Source: Candidatus Kapaibacterium sp. (GTDB taxonomy: Bacteria; Bacteroidota; Ignavibacteria; Kapaibacteriales; WFXC01). Taken from it: 53,266 nt of DNA. Positions 34,748-43,311 of the stretch are shown one piece after another. Position numbers and translations under genes: made by a program. How positions within the stretch are numbered: the stretch's first letter is position 1; every line of letters starts with the position of its first letter. The notes beneath the pieces are model-generated. The model saw only the letters and a list, made by a program, of their open reading frames with translations. It was not told where the DNA came from and made no database searches. The DNA lies in assembly GCA_026996895.1 (NCBI GenBank), contig JALWJX010000045.1, positions 1 through 53,266 on the forward strand. The letters are read 5' to 3'.

Positions 34748-35722
34748 TTATTTTCCTTTTCCCGGTGTCTTGCGAAGAATTCGCACCGTGCCGTCAGCAC
34801 AGCCGATGACGATGAGACTGGCATCGCCGACTAAGTCCGCAGACCAGACGGGAACACCAACATTGTAGGTGTACAGGTTAGCTCCCGTTGCAATATCCCA
34901 GAGTTTGACTGTTCCGTCCAGACTGGAGGTCAACAATGTGCGATTGTCCGCAGCAAAGGCGACATCCTGTACCAGATCAGTGTGAGCGTTGATCGTACGG
35001 AACAATTCTCCGGAAGGCATTCGCCAGATTTTCACAATGCCGTCTTGATCTGCTGTTGCTAACCACTTGCTGTCAAAACTGTAGACCGCCGCTAAGACCG
35101 GCGCCGTGTGACCACGGAGGGTTTTGAGTGAGCGACGCGATTTCAGATCGGTTGACCAGATCTTGACCGTCCAGTCATCGCTGGCAGAAGCGATCGTTTT
35201 CCCGTCGTAGCTATAAGCAACGCTGTTAACCGGGAGCACGTGTTCCCGCAGCGTTTTCACTTCGGTTTGCAATTCTCGATCCCAGAGTTTGACTGTATGA
35301 TCCATACTACCGCTTGCGACAAAGGCGCTGGCGCTGTCCTGGCTGAAGTACACGCTGAGCACATCTCCCGTGTGTCCGCGCAGCGTTGTCAGTAGCTTGC
35401 CGGTCTGAACGTCCCAGATGCGGACTGTCCGGTCACTGCTGGCACTGGCTAAGTAGCGATCGTTGCCAGAGAATGATACGTAGTTGACCGCTCCAAGGTG
35501 TCCGCGCAGAACGTGGAGCACTTTGCCATCTGGAAGACTCCACAGTTTAATAGTTTCATCAATGCTGCAGGAGGCAAACATATTATCGCCTTCGTTGACG
35601 AAGACACCCAGGACATCGCCATCGTGTGAGCCCAAGATCGACATCTCATAGCTGTATTGGGCATAGATTGGAAGCACAAGCATACAGACTATGCCGACCA
35701 GTACACTGAGAATGGATCTCAT
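34748..35722 (-). CDS. Exported seven-repeat WD40 beta-propeller protein
   Basis: 324 residues from ATG 35722 (AAAGGCAG upstream); an open frame to 36031 lies over the divergent promoter and Rieske gene and is rejected. The signal peptide is 'ILSVLVGIVCMLVLPIYAQ'. Seven WD40 blades can be counted by their closing strands: 'IKLWSLPDG', 'VRIWDVQTG', 'VKLWDRELQ', 'VKIWSTDLK', 'VKIWRMPSG', 'VKLWDIATG', 'VRILRKTPG'. It should form one periplasmic propeller. It is directly followed by the CRD/OmpA gene, probably translationally coupled. The pair is reminiscent of the T9SS protein PorE, minus its TPR part. Confidence 0.9.
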   Translation of the reverse strand: MRSILSVLVGIVCMLVLPIYAQYSYEMSILGSHDGDVLGVFVNEGDNMFASCSIDETIKLWSLPDGKVLHVLRGHLGAVNYVSFSGNDRYLASASSDRTVRIWDVQTGKLLTTLRGHTGDVLSVYFSQDSASAFVASGSMDHTVKLWDRELQTEVKTLREHVLPVNSVAYSYDGKTIASASDDWTVKIWSTDLKSRRSLKTLRGHTAPVLAAVYSFDSKWLATADQDGIVKIWRMPSGELFRTINAHTDLVQDVAFAADNRTLLTSSLDGTVKLWDIATGANLYTYNVGVPVWSADLVGDASLIVIGCADGTVRILRKTPGKGK

Positions 35723-35933
35723 CGATGCTGCCTTTCTTTCTGTTGGAAAATCTGCAAACTTCAAATTTACAGTTTTTTGACGTTGTATCCAAGGAATTTT
35801 GTCGCAGAAAAAGCTGATGGTCGTTTTCAAGTGAGTTACACAACTTTTTGCCAATTGTTTGTAACTTTCCTTTTCGCTGTGTGTCATTGCAGCAAAAGAT
35901 GGAGCAGTAGTACAACGAAAGAAAGGAACAGCA
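35723..35933. promoter_or_regulatory. Divergent AT-rich promoter region
   Basis: A 211-base gap between the WD40 operon (minus) and the Rieske operon (plus). It is clearly richer in A+T than its surroundings. It contains an imperfect inverted repeat built on AGTTACA and TGTAACT (about 35830-35870), and TAACTTTC just downstream resembles the TAnnTTTG Bacteroidota -7 box with one mismatch. Both transcripts should start here. Confidence 0.4.
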
Positions 35934-36368
35934 ATGGAGCGTCGGGAATTTCTTCGCGTTTCTCTTGGAGCGGTGATTGGATTACCAGTTGTCGCCAGTG
36001 TGCTCAGCAGTTGTGAGACAGATGTCAACAAAGTGCAGGGTCAGGTGGTCGTGGTGGATTTGTCGCCGTATCCAGCATTGAAAAATGTTGGGGGGATGGC
36101 ATTTGTCCAGGCGGAAAATTATTCCTTTATTCTTCGCCGGTCTTCGCAGACGACCATTGTAGCATTTAGTGCGGTATGTCCCCATCAGGGATGTTTGATC
36201 GGAGATCAGATGGGTGAACTCCATCATCAGAAGATCATCTGCATTTGTCACGGTGCAGAGTTCAATCCCAAAACAGGGGCTGTAATCCGAGGGCCAGCAA
36301 CAACTGGACTTACGCAGTACCAGACAGAGTTTGATCCTCAGGGCAATACAGTGAAGATTTATGTGTGA
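35934..36368 (+). CDS. Rieske [2Fe-2S] lipoprotein
   Basis: A 144-residue protein with a twin-Arg-like N-terminus ('MERREFLRVSLGAVIGLPVVASVLSSC') that also ends in a lipobox Cys, so it is a membrane-anchored lipoprotein, probably exported folded. The Rieske cluster ligands are present: 'CPHQGC' and, about 25 residues later, 'CICHGAEF', with 'NPKTGAVIRGPATTGLTQYQ' completing the fold. Such proteins transfer electrons, for example in a cytochrome bc complex or stand-alone quinol oxidation. No cytochrome b is adjacent, so its partner is elsewhere. The next gene codes for a secreted protein with a CxxCH motif 30 bases downstream. Confidence 0.92.
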   Translation: MERREFLRVSLGAVIGLPVVASVLSSCETDVNKVQGQVVVVDLSPYPALKNVGGMAFVQAENYSFILRRSSQTTIVAFSAVCPHQGCLIGDQMGELHHQKIICICHGAEFNPKTGAVIRGPATTGLTQYQTEFDPQGNTVKIYV

Positions 36369-36398
36369 GTTGAGTTTCCCAAAAGAAGGAGCGTATCA

Positions 36399-38882
36399 AT
36401 GATCAGTCGTCAATATTGGTTAGTGCTGCTGCTGGTTTTTATCCCGGCGGCAGTGTGGAGCTACTCTGGAGGAATCACAGGGCGGACTGCGCAGGGCGTG
36501 GGATGCGGCAGGTGTCACGGAATTACACCGGGAGCAACACAGATTACAGCGCAGAGCGGTTCGGGTTCCTGGACAGTCCAGACGGGGCAAACGCTCCAGA
36601 TTACCATCATTGTTGCCCATAGTTCCAAACCGAAAGCGGGAGTCAACATTGCAGTTAAAACGACGCAGGGTGGCAATCAGGATGCTGGCAACCTGCAACC
36701 AGCCAGCGGTTCCGGGTTGAAAAAGGTCAATAACGAATTGACGCACCAGGCACCCAAAACGTTATCAGGTGGACAGGTTTCATTTCAATTTAACTGGCAG
36801 GCACCCAGTACACCGGGCACCTATTATCTTCGAGCTGCTGCCAATGCGGTCAATAATAACGGACAGGCAGATACCCTGGATGAATGGAAAGTGATGACGC
36901 CTATTGCTATTACCGTCGTTGCGCCGCAGCAAAGTATTACGGTACTTGAGCCCAATGGGGGTGAGCAATGGTGCCGGGGTACCCAGCAATTGGTGCGTTG
37001 GGAAGCAAGCAATGTAGACAAAGTAGACATTTTGCTTTCCTCCGACGGAGGACAGCATTACAATACGGTGTTGGCGGAAAATCTGGATGCATCACAAGGG
37101 TCGTGGCTATGGGATATACCGGCGGATTTTGCTCAGGGAACGCAATATCGTATTTTAGTGCGAAATCGCCAGGATACTACTGTTGCTGACGAGAGCGACG
37201 ATAACTTTGCAGTATACCAGGAGACAACAATTACTGCACAGTCACAGTCGCAACAAGTGTGCGAAGGTGCAAACGTGACATTAGAAGTTCAGGCAGTAGG
37301 AGGGCAGCTGGAGTACCAATGGCGAAAGGATGGGCAACCAATACCGGGAGCAACGGAGCCGCAGTTGCGATTTCAAGCAATACAGTTGGCAGATTCCGGA
37401 ACGTACGATGTATTGGTTTCAGGGCTCTGTGGATCCCCGATTACCAGTGAACCGATCCATCTCCAGGTGCTGGCGATACCGCAGATTGTCCAGCAGCCCG
37501 TTTCGCAGACCGTTTGCACTGGTGATACAGTTCTGCTTGCTGTTGTCGCCGAGGGAGATGGGTTGAGTTATCAGTGGTACAAAGACGGAAATCTTATTTC
37601 AGGAGCAAATAGCAGTACTTTGCAACTGTTCAATGTCACCGAAGCTGATGCTGGTTCCTATCAGGTAATCGTTTCGGGCAGTTGCTCGCCCGCAGCGGTG
37701 AGTGATCCTGCCATTCTTACGGTATTGAGCCCACCGGTAGTGGTACAGCATCCTGAGGATACGACGGTTACAGAGGGAGCTACGGTTATTCTGGAGGTCG
37801 CAGCACAAGGGGAAAACATTTCTTATCAGTGGCGGAAAGATGAACAACCGATCCCCGGAGCGACATCCCCCCAACTGGTACTGCAAGCAGTGCAGTTAGC
37901 AGATAGTGGGTGGTACGATTGCCAGATCTCCAATTTGTGCGGCACGGTGCTGAGTGAGGCGGCGCACGTTGTGGTGCAACCAGCAGGACCAGGTCCAGTC
38001 ATCAGCCTGTCTCAAACACTGCTGGATTTCGATACCGTTGTGGTTGGTAGCGTTGGTGAGCGGCAGTTGGTGGTAACAAATACGGGATCAGAGGAATTGG
38101 ATGTAACACAGGTTACTATTACCGGTGCAGATGCGACATTCTTTACTGTTCATTCCCCTGGATCGGGATTTAAACTCAAACCTGATGAAACAAAAACGCT
38201 TACCATTCGCTATGAGCCGCAGCAGCGGGGAAGCCACCAGGCGGAATTGTCCTTTGTTTCCAACGCCGTTAATCAGCCGGTAGTGCCGCTGCGTGGCTTT
38301 GCCGGCATCTATCTGCCACAGCTCAATGTGCAAATGGTGGATTTTGGAACCGTGCCCGTCCAGCAACAGCGGGATACAACCATTGTCCTGGCAAACTTTG
38401 GTGATTTGCCTGTAACCGTGGATCGGCTCAGAATTCACGATGATCCAGCAGGGGTGTTTTCCGTGCTGAGCCCAGCCGTTCCGCTCAGCTTAGCACCCGG
38501 TGAAAGCGTAGGGATCGTTCTGGCTTTTCAGCCCGTTGCACCGCAGTCGTATACGGGACGACTACGCGTTGAGTTTACCCAATCCGTAGATCCAATCGAT
38601 GTACCGCTGGCGGGCAATGCCGTAGCGACCAGCGTATCGGACGATCCGGCAGCGGCGATCACCATTACGCCTTCAGGCTGCATTATTCGCACTGCACAAC
38701 TGGTGCAAACCGTTGAGCTCTGGGATGTTCTGGGACGACGCGTGACTCGCCGGATAGTACAGCAGGCGGGGACAATACAGCTTCCGTGGTCAGCACTATT
38801 GATACCATCTTTGCGGGGAACGTGGCTGCTGCGGGTGCATTTTCAGAATGGGCGCGTGATGACCCGGTTGATCGTGCGATAA
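36399..38882 (+). CDS. Multidomain T9SS cargo with a choice-of-anchor V (CxxCH) domain and Ig-like repeats
   Basis: 827 residues, AAGGAG upstream. The signal peptide is 'YWLVLLLVFIPAAVWSYSGG'. A choice-of-anchor V/reelin-like domain (about 22-175) contains 'GVGCGRCHG' with Cys36, Cys39 and His40, which fits a single c-type heme or metal site. Next is a 'LEPNGGEQWCRGTQQLVRW' domain (about 185-275), then three Ig-like repeats with matching cores: 'YQWRKDGQPIPGA', 'YQWYKDGNLISGA', 'YQWRKDEQPIPGA'. Two ASH/choice-of-anchor D-like domains (about 550-745) follow, and a T9SS-like C-terminus ('VELWDVLGRRVTRR'). It sits in the same transcript as the Rieske lipoprotein. Likely a surface protein; a redox role is speculative. 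Confidence 0.82.
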   Translation: MISRQYWLVLLLVFIPAAVWSYSGGITGRTAQGVGCGRCHGITPGATQITAQSGSGSWTVQTGQTLQITIIVAHSSKPKAGVNIAVKTTQGGNQDAGNLQPASGSGLKKVNNELTHQAPKTLSGGQVSFQFNWQAPSTPGTYYLRAAANAVNNNGQADTLDEWKVMTPIAITVVAPQQSITVLEPNGGEQWCRGTQQLVRWEASNVDKVDILLSSDGGQHYNTVLAENLDASQGSWLWDIPADFAQGTQYRILVRNRQDTTVADESDDNFAVYQETTITAQSQSQQVCEGANVTLEVQAVGGQLEYQWRKDGQPIPGATEPQLRFQAIQLADSGTYDVLVSGLCGSPITSEPIHLQVLAIPQIVQQPVSQTVCTGDTVLLAVVAEGDGLSYQWYKDGNLISGANSSTLQLFNVTEADAGSYQVIVSGSCSPAAVSDPAILTVLSPPVVVQHPEDTTVTEGATVILEVAAQGENISYQWRKDEQPIPGATSPQLVLQAVQLADSGWYDCQISNLCGTVLSEAAHVVVQPAGPGPVISLSQTLLDFDTVVVGSVGERQLVVTNTGSEELDVTQVTITGADATFFTVHSPGSGFKLKPDETKTLTIRYEPQQRGSHQAELSFVSNAVNQPVVPLRGFAGIYLPQLNVQMVDFGTVPVQQQRDTTIVLANFGDLPVTVDRLRIHDDPAGVFSVLSPAVPLSLAPGESVGIVLAFQPVAPQSYTGRLRVEFTQSVDPIDVPLAGNAVATSVSDDPAAAITITPSGCIIRTAQLVQTVELWDVLGRRVTRRIVQQAGTIQLPWSALLIPSLRGTWLLRVHFQNGRVMTRLIVR

Positions 38883-39078
38883 TCAGAATTCGTGGTAACC
38901 CGGGGATGCTGGAAGCGCAATCGAGAGTTGATGGATGCGGTGGAATGACCACGAAGTGGTAATAAACGGCTCTTAGAATTCCGACAGGCAGCAGCAGGAT
39001 TGGTGGTATTACGGATCAGATTCCCGATACGACGACATACGGTTGGTTGGGGAAGAAAGCACTACGTTCGATAAATTA

Positions 39079-39095
39079 ACGTCGATTACCGACGT
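39079..39095 (+). promoter_or_regulatory. Perfect palindrome just before the metal-efflux operon
   Basis: ACGTCG-ATTAC-CGACGT, a 6-bp perfect inverted repeat with a five-base spacer, ends one base before the first ATG of the efflux operon. In RNA it would fold over the start region; in DNA it could be an operator. It does not resemble the CueR, CopY or CsoR sites I know. No regulator gene is adjacent. Confidence 0.35.
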
Positions 39096-39096
39096 G

Positions 39097-39450
39097 ATGA
39101 TGCAATACGTGCTCCATATTGCCCTGGCGATGTGGCTTTTTGTGGCCACTGTCGGTGCTCCTACGGTCCAGCACTGGTGCAAAGTGCCGATGCCAGTGGC
39201 AGAGTGTGGATGTCCGGTTGATGAGCACAATCCGTGCTGTGATCTGCAAATAACCTTTGAATCGGTAGATTTGCCGGCTGTGTTACCGCAACTCCCTGTT
39301 GTTTCGCCATTGCAGATCAGCGGAGCCGTTGGCGTTATTGCTGTTCCGTCAACTTCCTGTCATACGGGGCAATCCTGCCGTTTGGGTATCGAGCAGTTTT
39401 CCTTATCGCCGCCTTTTGTGCCGACACAGACAACCCACCTTCTGACTTAG
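39097..39450 (+). CDS. Small Cys/His protein, HYC_CC_PP-like, first gene of the metal-efflux operon
   Basis: About 117 residues from ATG 39097 (39100 is an alternative; neither has a clear ribosome-binding site). Signal peptide 'MMQYVLHIALAMWLFVATVG' followed by 'HWC' (residues 26-28), 'CGC' (37-39) and 'CCD' (47-49), then a Pro/Val-rich tail. This follows the HYC_CC_PP pattern of short Bacteroidota proteins often encoded before CusA/CzcA pumps, with HWC replacing HYC. Cys and His would bind a soft metal such as Cu(I) in the periplasm. It lies 87 bases before the pump gene. Confidence 0.6.
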   Translation: MMQYVLHIALAMWLFVATVGAPTVQHWCKVPMPVAECGCPVDEHNPCCDLQITFESVDLPAVLPQLPVVSPLQISGAVGVIAVPSTSCHTGQSCRLGIEQFSLSPPFVPTQTTHLLT

Positions 39451-39537
39451 CAAGCGGTTTCCATCCCGTTTTCCCTGTCTTTTCCTGCTTTCTTTTCTGA
39501 TTGACGACTTTTTGTTTCACAAAAGGGATGGAGACCA

Positions 39538-42500
39538 ATGAAAGCGGTCATCCGATTTTTCTTATACAATCGATTCGTGACGGTTTTGCTGGTGCTCACG
39601 CTTGTGGGTGTGGGCATTGCCGTTGCCCCATTTGATTGGGATATACCGTGGTTCCCCCGCGATCCGGTACCAGTGGACGCCATTCCGGATCTTGGGGAGA
39701 ATCAACAAATTGTTTTTACTGCCTGGCCCGGGCGCTCACCCCAGGATATCGAGGACCAGATTACCTATCCGTTGACCACCGCATTGCTGGGTGTGCCGGG
39801 CGTCAAAACCATTCGTTCTTCCTCGATGTTTGGTTTTTCCACGATCTATGTGATTTTTCAAGAAGATGTCGATTTTTACTGGGCGCGAACCCGGATTCTG
39901 GAGAAGCTGAACTCCTTACCACCTGGCACGTTACCGGAAGGTGTAGCACCGGCACTGGGCCCAGATGCCACGGCGCTGGGGCAGGTTTTCTGGTATACGC
40001 TGGAAGGACGGGATTCAACCGGAAAGTTCGTGGGAGGCTGGGATTTACACGAACTGCGCACCATTCAGGATTTCTATATCCGCTATGCATTGCTTTCGGT
40101 CGAAGGAGTAGCTGAAGTTGCTTCCGTAGGTGGCTATGTGAAAGAATACCAGATTGAGCTGAAACCGGAAGCGATTCGAGCGGCGCGGGTCTCGCTGCAG
40201 GAAATTGTGGATGCGGTGCGCAAAAGCAATCTGGATGTCGGTGCCAGTACGATTGAAATCAATGCTGTTGAGTATGTTGTTCGAGGTCTGGGATACATCC
40301 GCTCCATTGAGGATATCGAGCAGGCAGTCATTCGGGTGGATAATGGCGTGCCGCTGACGATCAAAGATGTTGCATTTGTGACGATCGGACCGGCAGAACG
40401 ACGGGGCATACTGGACAAAAACGGCATCGAAGCCGTCGGCGGCGTGGTCGTTGCCCGCTATGGAGAAAATCCACTGGCGGTTATTGATCGAGTCAAGGAG
40501 AAAATCCGGGAAATTCAGGTGGGTTTGCCCAAACGGGTGCTTCCCGATGGGACAGTGTCGCAGGTGACAATCGTGCCGTTTTATGATCGGACGCAATTGA
40601 TCCACGAGACCCTGGCGACGCTGAACATTGCACTGGAGCACGAGTTGCTCATCAGCATCATTGTCGTGCTCATTATGCTATTTAACCTCCGTGCTTCTTT
40701 TGTCATCGCTGTTACGCTCCCTATAGGGATTCTGATGACCTTTTTGTTTATGAAAATCGGTGGGGTCGACGCCAACATTGTAGCATTGACCGGTATTGTC
40801 ATTGCGATCGGAACGATGGTGGATGTTGGCATTATTATGAGTGAGAACATTGTGCGGTATGTGGAAGAGCGGAAGGAAGGAAGTTCCTTGCTGGAGTTAA
40901 TTCACGCAGCCAGTGTGGAGATTGCTCCACCGCTGCTGACGGCGATTGCGACAACCGTTGTCAGTTTTTTGCCGGTGTTTTCGCTCCAGGCAACGGAGGG
41001 GAAATTGTTCCGCCCCTTAGCATTTACAAAAACCTTCGCGCTGGTTTCCGTAGCTGTGATCGCTTTGACAATGGTGCCGGCTTTTGCGTACTGGATATTC
41101 CGCATTTCCGTACGGCGGCAATGGATTCGCCTGCTGTGGTATTCGCTATTGTTTGTAGCAGGCATCGTTGGGTATGTCACAACCCCGATTACGGCGTTTT
41201 TGTTGCTCAGTGTTGCCAGCATTAGTGGTATTGCCAGCGTTCTGTTACCACGGTGGTGGGATGAGCGGCGGCACCAACGGGCGCTCTTTTTTACCCTCGT
41301 CGTACTCACCGCAGTGCTGCTGGCGGAATCCTGGATTCCGCTGGGTCCTCGCAATGGGGTTGTGCTGAATACCCTGTTTGTGCTGGTGATTGTCTCAGGC
41401 GTGTTGTTGAGTTTCCGCCTCTTTCTCAAACTCTATCCCCGAATCTTAGCGTGGGTTTTAGAGCACAAAGGCATTTTTCTGGTGTTCCCAACGGTTCTGG
41501 TCATTGTGGGAATGATGATCTGGTTGGGATGGGGTTTTGTACTCTCTCCGATCGCACAGTTGGGCGACGCAGTCGGGATCAATATTCGCACAACCAGTTG
41601 GTGGTCGTGGGGTGTTCATACTTTTCCAGGGCTGCAGAAAGAGTTTATGCCGTCACTGGATGAAGGATCTTTTTTGCTGATGCCCACAGCGTTGCCGCAT
41701 ACCGGCATTACCCAGGTGAAAAGTTACCTGGCGGCGCTGGATAAAGCTGTAGCAGAAATTCCGGAAGTGGAAGTGGTTGTGGGGAAAGCAGGACGCGTAG
41801 AGTCACCACTGGACCCTGCGCCGCTGGGGATGTTTGAGAATGTCATCATATACAAGCCGGAATACAAGACGGATGAGCAGGGACGACGGATCCGGTTTGC
41901 CGTTGATGATGACGGAAATTTCCTGCGGGATTCTGCTGGCAATCTTATCCCTGATCCAAAAGGAGAGTATTATCGCCAGTGGCGTCCGCACATCAAGACG
42001 GCGGATGATATCTGGAAAGAGATCGTTAAGCGAACGCAGTTTCCGGGGCTGACGTCGGCGCCGAAGCTCTATCCGATCGAAACACGGCTCATTATGCTCC
42101 AGACTGGAATGCGAGCACCCATTGGTATTAAGGTTCAGGGACCAACCTTAGAAGCCATTGAGCGGTTTGGACTGGCGCTGGAAAACATTCTCAAAGAAGT
42201 TCCAGGCATTCAGTCGGAAACAGTGTTTGCTGATCGGGTTGTTGGCAAGCCATACCTGGAAATCCGATTCGATCGGCAGAAATTAGCTCGCTACGGGCTG
42301 AAGATCAATGATGTGCAGCGGTTGGTGGAAATTCTGCTGGGTGGACAGCCGCTGACGACGACCATCGAAGGGCGAGAGCGGTATGCCGTGCGGATTCGGT
42401 ATCCACGGGAACTGCGCTCTACGCCGGCAAAAATTGCATCGGTGCTGATCTCGACGCCGATGGGCACGATGATTCCCTTAGGACAGGTAGCGACCATTGA

Positions 42501-43311
42501 GTACCGCCAGGGTCCACAGGTTATTAAGAGCGAAGACACCTTCCTGACCAGTTATGTGATCTTTGACCACGATAAGTCCATTTCCGCTATTGAAGCGGTG
42601 GAACGGGCACAACGCTTTATTCAGGAGAAAATCCGGTCAGGAGAGCTGGTTGTGCCACCGGGCGTGAGTTATCGATTTTCAGGAACGTATGAGCACCAGG
42701 TACGAGCGCAGCGGCGGCTGAGTATCGTGCTCCCCATTACACTGGCGATTATCTTTTTGCTACTCTATATTCAGTTCCGCTCTACCATTACTTCTGCTCT
42801 GGTCTTTAGCGGCATTGCCGTTGCCTGGGCAGGTGGATTTCTGATGCTATGGTTGTATGGGCAACCGTGGTTTCTGGACTTTTCGATCGCTGGCGTTTCG
42901 ATGCGAGAGCTGTTTCAGATTCATCCGGTGAATCTGAGCGTGGCGGTGTGGGTCGGATTTATTGCACTCTTTGGCATCGCAACGGACGATGGCGTATTGA
43001 TTGCAACGTATCTGGATGATTCTTTCCGCGAACGCCGACCGAAGACGATTGAGGAAATCCGGCAGGCTATTATCGCTGGAGGAATGCGGCGGATCCGCCC
43101 CGCTTTGATGACCATTGCAGTGACTGTACTTGCATTGTTGCCCGTGCTGAGTTCCGTTGGAAAGGGATCGGAAATTATGGTGCCAATGGCGATCCCGACC
43201 TTTGGTGGGATGACTATTGCTTTGATGACAGTTTTTACTGTTCCCGTTCTCTATGCTATCGTTGAAGAACGACGGTGGAAGCGCCAACAACAGAAAGGAG
43301 AAGAGCGATGA
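39538..43311 (+). CDS. cusA: CusA/CzcA-type heavy-metal RND efflux pump
   Basis: A 1257-residue inner-membrane RND transporter that exports metal ions using the proton gradient. N-terminal TM1 'FVTVLLVLTLVGVGIAVAPF', 'DPVPVDAIPDLGENQQIVFTAWPGRSPQDIEDQITYPLTTALLGVPGVKTIRSSSMFGFSTIYVIF' family start, TM4 proton relay with Asp429 and Glu436 in 'MVDVGIIMSEN', and the C-terminal 'GIATDDGVLIATYLDD' all match CusA/CzcA. Typical members are near 1040 residues. The extra length is mostly a block of about 150-180 residues with added hydrophobic segments at about 515-690, between the first helix set and 'FMPSLDEGSFLLMPTALPHTGI'. It overlaps the TolC gene by four bases. Copper/silver is preferred over Zn/Co/Cd because of the adaptor's domains. 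Confidence 0.93.
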   Translation: MKAVIRFFLYNRFVTVLLVLTLVGVGIAVAPFDWDIPWFPRDPVPVDAIPDLGENQQIVFTAWPGRSPQDIEDQITYPLTTALLGVPGVKTIRSSSMFGFSTIYVIFQEDVDFYWARTRILEKLNSLPPGTLPEGVAPALGPDATALGQVFWYTLEGRDSTGKFVGGWDLHELRTIQDFYIRYALLSVEGVAEVASVGGYVKEYQIELKPEAIRAARVSLQEIVDAVRKSNLDVGASTIEINAVEYVVRGLGYIRSIEDIEQAVIRVDNGVPLTIKDVAFVTIGPAERRGILDKNGIEAVGGVVVARYGENPLAVIDRVKEKIREIQVGLPKRVLPDGTVSQVTIVPFYDRTQLIHETLATLNIALEHELLISIIVVLIMLFNLRASFVIAVTLPIGILMTFLFMKIGGVDANIVALTGIVIAIGTMVDVGIIMSENIVRYVEERKEGSSLLELIHAASVEIAPPLLTAIATTVVSFLPVFSLQATEGKLFRPLAFTKTFALVSVAVIALTMVPAFAYWIFRISVRRQWIRLLWYSLLFVAGIVGYVTTPITAFLLLSVASISGIASVLLPRWWDERRHQRALFFTLVVLTAVLLAESWIPLGPRNGVVLNTLFVLVIVSGVLLSFRLFLKLYPRILAWVLEHKGIFLVFPTVLVIVGMMIWLGWGFVLSPIAQLGDAVGINIRTTSWWSWGVHTFPGLQKEFMPSLDEGSFLLMPTALPHTGITQVKSYLAALDKAVAEIPEVEVVVGKAGRVESPLDPAPLGMFENVIIYKPEYKTDEQGRRIRFAVDDDGNFLRDSAGNLIPDPKGEYYRQWRPHIKTADDIWKEIVKRTQFPGLTSAPKLYPIETRLIMLQTGMRAPIGIKVQGPTLEAIERFGLALENILKEVPGIQSETVFADRVVGKPYLEIRFDRQKLARYGLKINDVQRLVEILLGGQPLTTTIEGRERYAVRIRYPRELRSTPAKIASVLISTPMGTMIPLGQVATIEYRQGPQVIKSEDTFLTSYVIFDHDKSISAIEAVERAQRFIQEKIRSGELVVPPGVSYRFSGTYEHQVRAQRRLSIVLPITLAIIFLLLYIQFRSTITSALVFSGIAVAWAGGFLMLWLYGQPWFLDFSIAGVSMRELFQIHPVNLSVAVWVGFIALFGIATDDGVLIATYLDDSFRERRPKTIEEIRQAIIAGGMRRIRPALMTIAVTVLALLPVLSSVGKGSEIMVPMAIPTFGGMTIALMTVFTVPVLYAIVEERRWKRQQQKGEER

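Noticed and set aside
35723-36031. In-frame extension of the WD40 gene
   Set aside because: It runs through the divergent promoter region and into the Rieske gene, with no family likeness.
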